DNA from: Branchinecta lynchi
Lineage: Eukaryota; Arthropoda; Branchiopoda; Anostraca; Branchinectidae
DNA length: 64,000 nucleotides
Assembly (NCBI GenBank): GCA_023053575.1
Contig: JAKZAP010000014.1
Coordinates: forward strand, 3,906,001-3,970,000
Direction: 5' to 3'
The position numbers were made by a program, and so were the translations under genes. This document shows positions 11,344 through 22,921 of this stretch, one piece after another (the stretch's first letter is position 1; the number at the start of each line of letters is the position of its first letter). The notes under the pieces were generated by a model that had not been told where the DNA came from, ran no database searches, and was given only the letters and a program-made list of their open reading frames with translations.

Positions 11344-13030
11344 TACGCTAAGCAGATGACTTTCAAAAGCAAATTCATATGTCTTATGACGTAATTTTCT
11401 TCCAGATTCTCGAGGGGAATATTTTACTCATGTGCAGTGAAATAGGAAAGACGGATTGCAATTGCCGGAAGAAAACAAATTACTTGAAAATGAGAATTTA
11501 GCGACTGAAAAGACAACGGGAACTGACAAAAATGAATAAATGGGCAATATTACTGGCAGGGCTCCTTTAAAGGAGTGGTTGTTTATTGCCGGTCGGAGGA
11601 GGAACCAGCTACAGGCTACTTGAAATAAGCCCTGACGATATTTTTTGCGATACGAACTAGTCATGTCGGATTAAAAAAAAAGATACTTCAGAGGCACAGT
11701 AAACGTTGTAAATGTGACATGGATCTTTACGGTTATTTTTGACGAAATTCATAATTTTCACAAAAACACATTATAAATTTTTAATGATGATACCGTGGTA
11801 GATCAGTTACCGTGGAGACAGATACCATGGTATCTCAAAAAAATCAATAGTACTTTTATTGCCAGTCATGTTCTCGACGACTTACCGTCGTTGAAACCAT
11901 CTACGGGTCGGCCCTGACCAAAAGGTAGTTGTTGTCGGTGTTTTCTTTTTCTAGAGTAGGTAATATTTTTTGATTGTGGTTGTAGGTATATGGCTTTCGC
12001 CGAATTAAAGTAATTCACAATAGTCCGCGGACCCAGATGTTATCAAACTTCTGACAGGGCAGATAAAGAAAAACTGTATTCATGTCAAAGCTTCGGTAAT
12101 TATTCAGGGAAAAGAATTCCTTCAGTTTGAAGGCAATTTCCCTTTTTGCAAGCCAACTTAGAGTAGAGCTTATAATTGCTCGATCAAGTAGTTTTCCGTA
12201 TCGATAGTAGGGTAAGCTGACGATGTTGATTCGAGCTATCTACTTTGTTTCCTTGCTTGCTTGATACTACCGACGGAATCCGGTGAAAAACAATAAAATC
12301 GGCAGGTCATGTCTTTATGGGTTTTCGGTCTAGTTACAAAACAATAGTAGAGCGTTAAGTTTTACTGTAGATGTTCTTTTGCGTTATTTTTCTTTCATAT
12401 TCTTCTTTCTTGTAATTCTTTTATTTCCCTATCATTCCATCTGTCTTCCTGCTTATTTTGACGGTTTACAAACAAAATCATCATTATACACAGTCAGGCC
12501 CGTATCCAGGAGTTTATTTGGGGGGGGGGGGGGGGGGTGCCTGCGGGTCGGACAAAAAAATACAAAAAAGACATAGATCAGAGGGAAAAGCATATAAAAA
12601 TGATTATTTGTGTATGTTTGGGGGGGGTCACCCCCCTAACCCTCCCCGTTATAAAATATAATCAATATTCCTGCTCTGTTTTCACATCAAGCCGCTAGGG
12701 AATCTACATCTTTCCCGTTTTGGATCCCATCGAAACCTTTGGTATTGTTTCCTAGAAGCGTCTTGCCCGACCAGCAACTCCTTTGGTTTCTGAGTCACAG
12801 CACGGGATGGGAAAAACAGATTAAATTTGTTTTCGCAGAAACACAACCAGCTACATAAACTTACTTTTCAAAACAACGCCCTTTCCTGCATCGTTAAATT
12901 TCACGATTTTACCTTGATGACTAATAACAGTTCTATTTTCCCCTTTCCGACGACAGTTCTCACTTAATGTGCCACAGTTGTACGCACCTAGAGGAGTGCC
13001 AGAAGTCTCCGATTCTAGGACAGAGAATAC
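11344..13030. other. Filamin intron, mostly unassigned
   Basis: Apart from the truncated hAT piece at 12495-12660, no gene or repeat border is recognised. AT-rich. Confidence 0.3.
12495..12660 (+). mobile_element. hAT-like element CAGGCCCGTATCCAGG, truncated copy
   Basis: Starts CAGGCCCGTATCCAGGAGTT, followed by a 17-base G-run, then TGCCTGCGGGTCGGAC and AGATCAGAGGGAAAAGC. The right terminus is not found. The reverse copy at 15444-15620 shares these blocks. Confidence 0.55.
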
Positions 13031-13334
13031 CCCGATGAAAAATTTATCTCAAAATAGTACTATGAATTAGTAGGAAAAAGTAGCATGCAATACTAACGAT
13101 GCTACTACATGCTTCTACTTCAAGGCTACCGTGTTACTGCATACTACTATATGCTACTATTAGCAAGACTGGATACTACTATGGCAAGACAGGATGCTAC
13201 TGGATACTACTACATAAGATTGGACCAGTCTGAGGCACATTAAATGATAGTATTCTTTGCTATTACATAGTATTACATACAACGTTTTTGTACTACTACC
13301 ATACTACTACGCAGGCTAAAAAAATTTCATCGGG
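13031..13334 (+). mobile_element. CCCGATGAAAAATTT inverted-repeat element, copy 1
   Basis: Termini CCCGATGAAAAATTT and AAATTTCATCGGG enclose a TACTACTAC/GTAGTAGTA-rich interior with constant blocks GACTGG(T)CC, GAGGCACATTAAATGATAGT and CAAGGCTACCGTGTTACTGC. Followed 13 bases later by a reverse copy. Confidence 0.75.
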
Positions 13335-13347
13335 ACTGTAACGGTAC

Positions 13348-13640
13348 ACGATGAAAAACTTGTAGCCTGCGTAGTTGTATGATAGTTGTACGAAAAATTT
13401 GCATGTATGTAGTAGTAAAGAATACTATAATTTAACGTGGCTCAGACTGAGCCAATCTTGAGCAGTATGCAGGAGCATCCTGTCTTGCTATAGTCGCATC
13501 CAGTCTTGCTAATAGTAGCATGCAGTAGATTGCAGTAACACTGTAGCCTTGACATAGAAGCATGTAGTAGCATCAGTTCTACTGCATGCTACTTTTTCGT
13601 ACAACTTCATACTAGTATTTTGAGATAAATTTTTCATCGG
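13348..13640 (-). mobile_element. CCCGATGAAAAATTT element, copy 2 (reverse)
   Basis: Near-complete reverse copy of 13031-13334; starts ACACGATGAAAAACTTGTAG and ends AAATTTTTCATCGG. The two copies could form a hairpin of about 290 bp in RNA or single-stranded DNA. Confidence 0.75.
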
Positions 13641-13780
13641 ATAGGGATCCTACAATCCCAGGTATCGCCCTGATTCCCGAAACCACAAACCCGTGGTTCA
13701 TTAAGCACTCCGATAACTCGCGATCTTAGTGAACAGTCATGACGTTGCATCAGCTCAGGGGGTGATATTAAAGCATTGTC

Positions 13781-14150
13781 AGTAAGTAAGTAAGTAAGTA
13801 ATTTTATTACCCGAAAATTCACAAGGAATTAGGAACGGAGTATGAAAATGAAAAAGAAAAGAGAAATCACACTATGGAACATCATCAACATTATTTACAC
13901 ACTATGTACATAAACAAAACTACTGGCAGAGGATGGCTAGCCACGGGTTCGCTCCTCCCTTAGCCTTTTCCAGAAAATTCTCAACGACACGGTTAACACA
14001 AACTGTTGGATCGGATACACCGTACGTACGCATGATATAGGAGTTCCTCGTCCACGGGGGAAGTCTCAGAAGGAAAAGGCACACTGGGCGGACGACAAGT
14101 ATTTCCAAAAAGGTGCTATATACAGTACATGTGGGTAAGGCATTGTCCAA
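13781..14150 (-). mobile_element. LINE 3' end remnant with TTAC-type tail
   Basis: On the minus strand the segment ends in ACTTACTTACTTACTTAC (13781-13801 on the plus strand reads AGTAAGTAAGTAAGTAAG), a tetranucleotide tail like those of LINE 3' ends. A short frame lies upstream (13920-14150) but is not recognisable. Assignment rests on the tail. Confidence 0.4.
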
Positions 14151-14224
14151 CCAAATACGTGTTGTAAGGTGTACGGCGTATACGGCTTATCACAGATCCT
14201 TCTTTTCCTCGGGGCGCGTTGTAA

Positions 14225-14515
14225 TAAGACGCATAAGTAGAATAGGGCAGGCTAAAGTTCTACTTTGTTGGAAGCCGAAGAAACAACATTTCTTCAAAGA
14301 ACACGCTTTGTTCTTTTACGACTGCTTATTGTTAGTTCGAGGACCAATCCCTGTCCACCCGCTAATTTAATAGCTTTTTACAACATAAGGGCGTCAAATT
14401 GTATTCGTGTACTTAGAACTCTTTTTCTGATCTTTAGAAGCTCAAAAAATTGTATCAGCATGGCTACACCGAACGCTGTATCGATAAAAACCTATTGAGT
14501 TCCTATTTGAACAGG
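14225..14515. repeat. Dispersed repeat, copy facing 21265-21525
   Basis: Reverse complement of the segment at 21265-21525: shared blocks include TACTTTGTTGGAAGC, AACAATAAGCAGT (as ACTGCTTATTGTT), TTTCTGATC(A/T)TTTAGAAGCTC and AATTGTATCAG. A neighbouring CCTCGGGGCGCGTTGTAATA block also recurs reversed at 21650-21675. Confidence 0.55.
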
Positions 14516-14769
14516 CGTGTGTATTAAGATGCTTTTATTCCGAAAGGAAAAAAGTACAAAGCTTAAGGCTTTACACTACAAATATCAAAATGTTCTGATC
14601 TTAGTGACCATAATCCACAACACTTGAAATATGACGGTAGATTACAGATATAAATAGAAATACAAACAATATTGACGAAATAAAATTTTGAACAGGGCAA
14701 TAACTTAAGTAGTCGTAGGCTCGGCTCAGATGGCGGCAAAGATTACGATAACTGGCATTATAAGTAGGT

Positions 14770-15040
14770 ACGTAATTTATTTATAACCCGTCATTTTTAC
14801 AAAGCGGAGTAAATGAAGGAAAATAAATAAATCACATAAAAACAAAAAAAGGGCAATCTTAAATCTTCGGCCAGGACAGTGGATAACGTCGTGCGCTGGT
14901 TGGGCCCCGTTGTCCATGATTTTTGATAGCGAGAAAACATCCAAAAGGGTAACACTTGCATCTTGAATTTTGAACTTCTCCGTCAATGTATGGTAATGAC
15001 ATAATTTCGACAAGTGGAGCAGGTGCTTTGCATATTTAAA
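14770..15040 (-). mobile_element. LINE 3' remnant, minus copy
   Basis: This matches the plus-strand segment at 44225-44460: a 40-base block (14996-15037) is the near-exact reverse complement of 44229-44270, and the following GTCCATGAT and GTGCGC blocks also match. On the minus strand it reads LSKLCHYHTLTEKFKIQDA, reminiscent of LINE C-termini, and ends in TTATAAATAAATTACG. Confidence 0.5.
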
Positions 15041-15344
15041 ATAACATCATCTTGTGTTTTTAATTTATCTCTTATTTATTATTAATTTCTCTCTTATTTA
15101 GTTTATTTATGCGATGCATTTGCTATGACTGTTGACTCTTTGAGGATATAAATCATATCTATTTTACCTCATGTTATAAAAGTTGTACCCGAAGTTTGCA
15201 AACCTTTCCGGAACTCTCTGAGCTGCCGTACAACAGTTTTCCATTATTTTCACAACCGTCCAAATCATACCAACAGAAAAACGAGAACATCAAATACTCC
15301 TCGATGACTGGGAAACATTTTCAAATGATTGCTGAAGACGGATA

Positions 15345-15411
15345 CGTCGACTACGATGTTTTTGCAGCGATATTTCGGTCTTTCTTAGCGAGCAGGTCCT
15401 CGTCAGGCTGT
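15345..15411 (-). ncRNA. Hammerhead-like repeat, diverged
   Basis: On the minus strand: CAGC, CTGACGA (15406-15400), a changed stem II, GAAA (15376-15373), then ATCGTAGTCGACGTATCC. Core bases are intact, helices are eroded. Confidence 0.4.
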
Positions 15412-15443
15412 TAAACTTCACGGACAACGTCGGGGACCCGAAA

Positions 15444-15620
15444 CAGAGTCGTATCCAGGGGGGGGTAAGGGGTTGCCCCCCCCCCGAAATATATAAAAAG
15501 AATAATTTTGTATAGGCTTTTCCCTCTGATCTGTGTATTTTTTGTGCTGTTTTTGTCCGACCCGCAGGCAAAAAAAACCGACCCGCCCCCCCTTTAAATA
15601 AATTCCTGGATACGGGCCTG
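15444..15620 (-). mobile_element. hAT-like element CAGGCCCGTATCCAGG, second copy
   Basis: The minus strand starts CAGGCCCGTATCCAGGAATT at 15620 and ends near CCTGGATACGACTCTG at 15444, giving imperfect 16-bp termini. Shared blocks with 12495-12660 include TGCCTGCGGGTCGGAC and CAGATCAGAGGGAAAAGC. Flanking octamers agree at only 5 of 8 places. Confidence 0.6.
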
Positions 15621-16340
15621 ACTGGAAGATTCGTTTCTTTGTATTCGCGCAGGTCCGTTTCTTCATATTCTTAAATAAAATCTTATCTTATCGCTGCCGA
15701 AACATCTTCGCTGACGGTATCCATGTTTAGCAATCGTTTGAACGAGAACATTCAAACATAAAAGTATTGACAAGAACTGAATTCTGGCCCTTGAGGTCAA
15801 AAGAAAGCTGGAATGACTGTATCGTCAAAGGACATTACGATCTTAACGTTGATATCGTATCATCGTCGGGCACGAGTACGTATCGTACGAGGCGAGTTTG
15901 GCGTCACTAGGCCTGGCTACCTTATCAAACAGACGGCATGCACTTCTCATGGCTTTTGTCATCGGAGCTGTTTCGCAACCTTCTGCCAGATTTCCGGCCA
16001 GCAGCTGAAAATAAACGCCCCACTCGAGGATCAAATTCGGGGAAGCAAAAGTTAGAGCTCCCTCCTGCAAACTGCAGTGTTCGGTATGACCGTTCATTCG
16101 TCCCGTACTTTTGTAAAAATTTTAACAGTGACTTGACCTAAATTGTGACCTCAAGTGTTTCTATCTTTGACGTGCCAGTGCTATTCGTTTTTGGATAATA
16201 CGGCTAACTAATAAATCTGATTTGATTTGATTTGACCAACTATTTTCAAAAACAAGGTGGTCAGAAATGACATAATTTCGAAAGAAGCATTCCTCCTCTG
16301 TAGATTGTGTACGCAGGAGGTATAAAACAAATCGCCTTAC

Positions 16341-16471
16341 CTTCCCTGTGTAGACCTGATTTTGCAGGTGACTGCACCATGACCAGCCTGCTTGGCGTTG
16401 ACTGTGATGCAGTACTCCTCGCCAAGAGTTAGAGCTTGCTGCTTCCCTTCGGTGATTTTACAGCGTTCGGC
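16341..16471 (-). CDS. cher: Filamin exon 12 of window (first half of repeat 15 equivalent)
   Basis: The exon is 131 nt: 43 codons plus two bases (AG) that complete a serine with the first base of the exon at 10677. It encodes a cysteine-containing start (AERCKITEGK) and the GEEYCITVNAKQAGHG strands, resembling the first half of vertebrate repeat 15 (GEE...VDAK.AGKGKVTC). The acceptor is TTTTTTCTTTGCAG and the donor is GTAAGG. The intron that follows is about 5.7 kb and contains terminal-inverted-repeat elements and LINE remnants. Confidence 0.95.
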
Positions 16472-16704
16472 CTGCAAAGAAAAAACCACCCCGTTCAAGC
16501 ACAAGTTAACGTAGATGCAGTTTATGTTCCAAAATTCTAACACACGTGACTCCCTGAAACCTCTGCGGAGTTTCTCAACGATTACAAACAAATCTGTTGT
16601 GGCTTGATACCCCTTTTGTTAGTTTATCAGCTCCAACCTAAGCGGACAGATATTACGGTTGTGAACGCTAACGCCATCTAGGTAGTCTACACCTAGAGTA
16701 AATT

Positions 16705-16987
16705 CCCGATGAAAAATTTATCTCAAAATAGTACCATGGAGTAGTACAAAAAAGCTGCATGCAGTACTAACGATGCTACTACATGCTTCTACTTCAAGGC
16801 TACCATGTTACTGCATACTACTATATGCTACTGTTAGCAAGACTGGATGCTACTGGATACTACTACATGAGATTGCTCCAGTCTGAGGCACATTAAATGA
16901 TAGTATTCTTTGCTATTGCATAGTATTACATGCAACGTTTTCGTACTACTAACATACTAGTACGCAGGCTACACATTTTTCATCGGG
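16705..16987 (+). mobile_element. CCCGATGAAAAATTT element, copy 3
   Basis: Both termini intact: CCCGATGAAAAATTTATCTC at left and TTTTTCATCGGG at right. Lies about 230 bases upstream of the acceptor of filamin exon 12. Confidence 0.75.
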
Positions 16988-17503
16988 TTACAAGGATTTA
17001 TTTGTACTTGCGTTCAGAAGCAGAGAGAAAGAGGAACGTAGGTTGAGCCATAGGCTGAATAGGATTGGACATTCCTTCCCCACAAATTGTTGATTGGTGA
17101 GAGAGTGGAGAATAAGGTCAGGCCCGCCGGTCTTAAGACAGTCGCGCTCATCATAAGGTACTGATAGGGTCCTTGGTACAAAGGACCCTTATCAACACCT
17201 ACACTGTAAAAAGTTTCTCCGAATAAAGATGCAGTATTTGCTCCGGGGATTAGCCTTATCTCTATTGGGATAAAATTAATCCGAATTAGGGATAATCTTA
17301 TCTCGATAAAGACAAGATTAATCCCAGTAGCAATTACTGCAAGATTTTTTTGTACAGTGTAGTCTAACCTCCACCCTCAAAACCCCATCAAAATCCTTAA
17401 ACACAAACACATGTTATGCCATGTGTCGATGAGAAACACGGAAATGTTTGCATAACCGATATTTCTGTCCAACGAACTCCTTGGAAGTAACAAGAGGAAA
17501 CCT

Positions 17504-17782
17504 GAGCCTTGTTTTTGTTGCACGCTGCAGGTCCGCTTCTCGGCCACTTCCGGACTGATTCTTTCTACGTCCGTTTTTGCACTGCAGTGCTTCCTAGGAA
17601 GACGGCAGCGCTTCTCAAGAATCGCGGACTTGCTCACCGACCAAGTCCGTGCTTCCCTGCAAGATGCTGCAGCGCTCCCGCTTCAACCAAGAAGAAAGTG
17701 AATCCAAAAACGCATATTGTGCAAAAGCAAAGAAGTGCTGCAGCAGCGATGCGGCAGCGCTATTGCAACAAAAACGAGGCTC
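17504..17782. mobile_element. GAGCCTCGTTTTTGTTGCA inverted-repeat element, copy 1
   Basis: Termini GAGCCTTGTTTTTGTTGCA and TTGCAACAAAAACGAGGCTC; GC-rich interior with GCACTGCAGTGC, AAGTCCGTGCTTCCCTGCAA and GCTGCAGCAGCGATGCGGCA. The 128-codon frame starting inside it is not supported as a gene. Confidence 0.7.
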
Positions 17783-18537
17783 TGATGTGCCGCTAAAAGA
17801 GTCAAACAAGGAGAATGCAGACATCAGCGTCAGGGTGGATATAAAAAGTTCGGAATGTTTACAATCAGAAGTGGTAGAACAACTAGGGACTTCGAATGAA
17901 GCAGAAACATGGAAAACACAGGTCCCTGAAGGCCAACGCAACTCTCTATTTAGTTATACCCAACGAAGCCTTGCAAATCACAAAAAATCAACGAAGAAAA
18001 CAACGAAAATGGGGTTTGTAAAGTCCAACGAATAAACTGAAGTCACTCGCTAGTACCGGGCGAGAACAGACATAATTATTATTCGCAGGTATTGGTGAGT
18101 GGCTCGCTGTCTTTGTCTTCATTTTAGGCTTTCAATTCTTCCGATTTTGTTTTAATTTTCGTTTTTTTGTTGGATTTCTGCTTTGTTTTCGTTTTGTTGG
18201 TTGCTGATCTTCATCCTCGTTTTGGCGTTTTTCCTCGGAATTTTCTGCCTGCCCTGAAGAAGGGAGGCGGTTGTTTTTCCAGTATATTCGTTAGCCTTTA
18301 CAGACCCCATTTTCATTGGTTTCTTCGCTGATTTTTTGTGATATGTCAGGCCAATGTGGTTTAAGAAATTATCTTAAGTCTCGCAAACGACGCCAAAATC
18401 GCAAATACATCCAGCCGTTAGGGATAGGACCTGTTTCTGGACATCTGTCATGGGACATTTTCGAAGCGTTCTAACTAAGCAGCCAAACATATACTGGTAT
18501 AACAAACCTATCATCAGATTCCAACACTATTTTTAAG

Positions 18538-18871
18538 CAGGGCCGTCACATATGATGGGGAGGGGGGGGGGGCGCCACCCTCCCCCCCACCCAATTTTGT
18601 CCGGCAGTCGGTAAAAATAGCAGAGCCGGCGCGAAGCGCCGCAATTTTTCGTAAAAAGGTCGATTTTTTTCTTGGACACAGTCGATTTTCTTCAAAATAG
18701 TCGGTTCTTCAGAAAAAATTGTTGATTTTTTTAATAAAAATAGTCGATTTTCATCAAAACAGTAATTTTTTCTTAAATATCATTTTTTCTGCAAAAAGAA
18801 AAAGTAAAATTGACAAGCAAGTCGCTAAATACCTTGCCCCCACCCAACTATTTTGACTAGTAACGCCTCTG
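18538..18871. mobile_element. Non-autonomous hAT element, same family, no clear duplication
   Basis: Starts CAGGGCCGTCACATATG, ends GACTAGTAACGCCTCTG; interior full of AGTCGATTTT/CGAAAA words and a G-run opposite a C-run near the left end. The flanking octamers do not match, so the insertion is older or rearranged. Confidence 0.65.
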
Positions 18872-19439
18872 TCACCCAGACACATATGTTAACTTAATCT
18901 TATTAATTATTTTGTTCATTTTTCTTCCTCTTTTATTTGTTCCCCTTTTTTCCTATAACCTATGTATTTTCTTTTTTCTTTAATATTGTGTCGTATCTTC
19001 TACCTAGACCTACGCAGGTATCTTTTCCTTCTAGGTCGGCAAATTAATCTATATTCAATGAATTAGTTTACATTAATTTACCTTAAATGATCGTTGCAGG
19101 CTATTTTGGTATCTTAACAAATTATAGATCAACCAGATTAGTCGGCAGAGGTTTTTTTTTTTCATTACGTTAGCCTACTTATTTTTAAAGAAATTTCTGG
19201 CAGTGGCTTATAAGTTATACATTATAAAACGAAGAGATTCTTACAATAGCTGCGTTATTTTTTGACAGTGCGCAAAACAGATACGTCAGCTGAATTTTGT
19301 TAGAGCTATATTTCGGCCCTGCTTGCTGCTTGGCAAGGGTCCTCTCTTTTCTGGAAAATAGACTTGAAGAACAAGACCAAAGGTTTCGATGGGATCACAA
19401 AAATTTAATAATTACAGACAATCGGGTCTTGTAGCGGTC

Positions 19440-20455
19440 CAATGGTAATCATCGGAGAAGACGAAGTTCAAATATGAATTCAGCATGTGACTTTGCCCCT
19501 ATAGACTGCGTCATGTCTACTTTGACGAAAGTTCCTGCCTTACTTCTGCCAAATTTCCGGTTTCAGCCGGATTCCGGGCAAACTACTTGTCTTGCAAAAA
19601 AATGAAGTTCAAAAAAAGATTCAGCGTATATCTATTCCATCCATATCTCCATAATCAACTTCACATAAAACTTCAACTTTTAACAAATTTTCCGATTTTA
19701 GCAAGATTCGTGGTGAAACGTGTCCAGGTATAAAATGATTGTCATACACGAATTCAGCATGCCTTCTTACCCGTAAATCGAACACCTAATGAAATTCATA
19801 TAAAACTCTTACTTTTAACAGATTTTCCGGCTACGGCCGGATTCCGGATGATCTACTGGTACCGCGACAAAATAATTTCCATATTCGGATTCAGCATGTT
19901 TCACTATCCTTAAATCGAACCTCTAATCAATTTCAGATTAATCTTTTATTTTTGACAAACTTTCCGGTTTTGGCCGGATTCCGGCCGATCTACTTGTCCG
20001 ACGAGAAAATTATTTTCATATTCAAATTCAGCATGTCTCCTTACCTCTAAATCGGATATCTAATCAACTTCAGATAAAACTTTTACTTTTAACAAACTTT
20101 CCGGTTTTAGCCGGATTCCGGGTGAACTACTTGTCCGGCGAGAAAATAGTTTCCATATTCGCTTCAGCATGTCGTCTTACCCCGAATTCAACTATCTCAT
20201 TAGCTTTTAAAAAATATTTGTTTCGCCCCTTAATTTGAAACCCCTCCCCCTCCCCTAAATATGCAGCTATCGGACCCATCTACCAACTCGACTTTCACTT
20301 GACTCGAAGAGTCCTCAAACCAAGTTTCATCAAAATATCTCCTTCCCTTCGAGAGTTATCGTGCTGACAGACGGAAGGACGGACAGACGGACAACTTTTG
20401 CGATGTCACAGGTATCCCTCCACTTACGTTTTCAGATCCCAAAAACAACTAAAGA
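19440..20455. repeat. Satellite-like array with about 135-bp subunits and fixed terminal block, copy 1
   Basis: Five subunits marked by TTCCGGTTTTxGCCGGATTC (about 19556, 19689, 19822, 19960, 20099), each with GAACTACTTGTCCGGCGAG and TTCAGCATGTCxTCTTACCC. They run into a non-repeated block (ACTCGACTTTCACTTGACTC, CAAGTTTCATCAAAATATCT, GACAGACGGACAACTTTTGC, GGTATCCCTCCACTTACGTT). Confidence 0.8.
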
Positions 20456-21264
20456 TTCTAGCTGAAGTATCTGATTTTGCGAATTTCTTTGTGAAATTGT
20501 AGCTGGTGCTACGATTCCATTTTGGACACGGCTGCTGTTTTTACTGCTCGATTGGGTGGGTCGTTGAGAGGGGTAGACATTTTTCTGAATTTTGCTTTTG
20601 GTATCCCTTCTTTCAGGCTAAGATGGATACTTGTCGGCATGTCTGAGCTGAATTCCGTGAATTGACCACCAATTCATTTCGTAGAAACCTAAGGCGGGGG
20701 GAAGGAATAATTCCGGGCTTCCCTTCTTTAGCGTAAATCTTACACAGGTGAGACCGACAATTCGCTAGTGATTGACAAAAAATAAAGAAAAGTAAACAAT
20801 TAATTCACGAACACTGATATAAATAGGTATTTTGTATAAAAAAGCATATATATATATTCGGTCTTGCACCTTATGGACTAAGTTTCACAGTGACTTTTCA
20901 TGGGTAGCTCTGTGCCACCTTGGAAAACCAGGGAACAGCTGCCGCCCCCCCCCCCCCCAAGTGACGCCCCTATGATAAAACCGTTTAGTCCCAAGAAATA
21001 TTTTACTGAAAAGAAGGCGACGGTGTAAATAGATGGATGAAACTATATACCGTTTTTTTTCTTTCAAAATGTGCAAATTACAATTGTTCATCCATTTGCT
21101 CTTTTGGTTAATGTTGTTCAATCCTTTTTTACGTAAAGTTGGAATTTATACAAGAGACTTTAAGAGGAGTTCATTGTTGCAGCCTCGTAGACAATCGAGG
21201 GCTCTTTTAAGTGTTGTTCAAACAGGTGTAATAAGCTGTACATGTGATGTTGACGTCTAACTAG

Positions 21265-21525
21265 ACCCCCCTGTTCAAACTGAAAGTAAAAGGTTTTTAT
21301 CCGTGGGACGGTCAGTGTTGCCACACTGATACAATTTTTCGAGCTTCTAAATGATCAGAAAAAGTGTTCTTATTATGTTGTATGTTGTAAAAAAAAGCTA
21401 CTAAATTTACGTATGGACAGCATTGTTCCGCGAACTAACAATAAGCAGTTGTAACAGAACAAAACCTGTTCTTTGAAAGAAAAGTTGTTACGGTCAACTT
21501 CCAACAAAGTAGGCTTTTGTGCTCC
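21265..21525. repeat. Dispersed repeat, second copy of 14225-14515
   Basis: See 14225-14515. This copy lies just before the 580-bp tandem duplication. The short frames on either strand are not genes. Confidence 0.55.
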
Positions 21526-21761
21526 CTGTGGCAACCCTGACAGAGCTGCTCTCCACTCGGCCCGCTGGCGGAGCCCAACGAAGCGATCTGATTGGCTCTG
21601 CATAAGCCAACATACAACCCGGGTCTATTCTCTTTATATGGCTTATTACAGTTATTACAGCGCGCCCCGAGGAAAAGACGATTCTTTCTATGCCATATTA
21701 CACATATTTGAAATAAAAAATAGAACACGGTTCTATTCTCTTTATATAACTCGATTCTTTG

Positions 21762-22921
21762 TACGCCATATTACGCCTTATTAGACATATTCGAAGGATA
21801 CAATAATAGCAGAACCTCGTAGCACAACCAAAGGATAAAGTTGATGAAAAAGCAAGCCCGTGGGTAACCCAATTGTTAAGAGTTGGCAACTGAAGCAAAA
21901 AGGTCGCAGGTTCAAATCACGCCGGAGGAACATTTTTGTTTTTTCTTCATTACTTATATCGTCGTACAGACTTCTGGTTTCTATCTGGTATCTTTTTTCC
22001 CATACGGTAGGAATCTAAGTCCACTGTAATGAATTTCAGCAATGCACATAGCATACGTCCATCCTCTCAAAATAATGACATCATAAACGCGATTTTAATT
22101 GTTTTCAATTGTTACACCGGTCCAAGAAATATCTCAGGATAAACTGCATGTCTTTGCCAAGTACTGAAAGCACAGCAAAAAGCACAAGCAAAAAAAGCAA
22201 AGCATAACCCCGGCTTGGGAATGCGACGATTAACACCGAAGATTTTGTTAGAAAACTGTCCGACGATTTTTGACGACTCAGATACTGTTTTACTTACATT
22301 AGGCCTACAGCTTTATTTTGTCATGAGTTTCCGTCACCCGATACGCCATATTACGCCTTATTAGACATATTCGAAGGATACAATAATAGCAGAACCTCGT
22401 AGCACAACCAAAGGATAAAGTTGATGAAAAAGCAAGCCCGTGGGTAACCCAATTGTTAAGAGTTGGCAACTGAAGCAAAAAGGTCGCAGGTTCAAATCCC
22501 GCCGGAGGAACATTTTTGTTTTTTCTTCATTACTTATATCGTCGTACAGACTTCTGGTTTCTATCTGGTATCTTTTTTCCCATACGGTAGGAATCTAAGT
22601 CCACTGTAATGAATTTCAGCAATGCACATAGCATACGTCCATCCTCTCAAAATAATGACATCATAAACGCGATTTTAATTGTTTTCAATTGTTACACCGG
22701 TCCAAGAAATATCTCAGGATAAACTGCATGTCTTTGCCAAGTACTGAAAGCACAGCAAAAAGCACAAGCAAAAAAAGCAAAGCATAACCCCGGCGTGGGA
22801 ATGCGACGATTAACACCGAAGATTTTGTTAGAAAACTGTCCGACGATTTTTGACGACTCAAATACTGTTTTACTTACATTAGGCCTACAGCTTTATTTTG
22901 TCATGAGTTTCCGTCACCCGA
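21762..22921 (+). repeat. 580-bp tandem duplication carrying a tRNA-like segment
   Basis: Two head-to-tail units, 21762-22341 and 22342-22921, differ at only a few bases (for example CAAATCACGCC/CAAATCCCGCC). Each contains, about 90 bases in, a tRNA-like stretch (GTGGGTAACCCAATTGTTAA to GCAGGTTCAAATCCCGCC) with a good polymerase III B box, followed by a TTTTTGTTTTTT run. The layout suggests a tRNA-derived SINE inside a recently duplicated block. Partly diverged tail repeats continue to about 23215, where a roughly 180-bp block (CCCACGATTTTTGAAGACAC, TCCATCCGGTCCTTATTT) is repeated. Confidence 0.8.

Larger units (their letters stand above)
15621..17503. other. Sequence around filamin exon 12
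   Basis: Apart from the exon (16341-16471) and the element at 16705-16987, nothing is recognised. A palindromic GATAATCTTATCTCGATAAA region lies at 17240-17345. Confidence 0.3.

Noticed and set aside
17649..18035. 128-codon plus-strand frame
   Set aside because: It begins within the GAGCCTCGTTTTT element, whose copy at 58.6 kb does not keep the frame; low-complexity lysine/serine-rich composition, no domain.
20890..20975. Another hAT end near the C-run (AAGTGACGCCCCTATG)
   Set aside because: The terminus lacks the CAG start and no target duplication or partner end was found.
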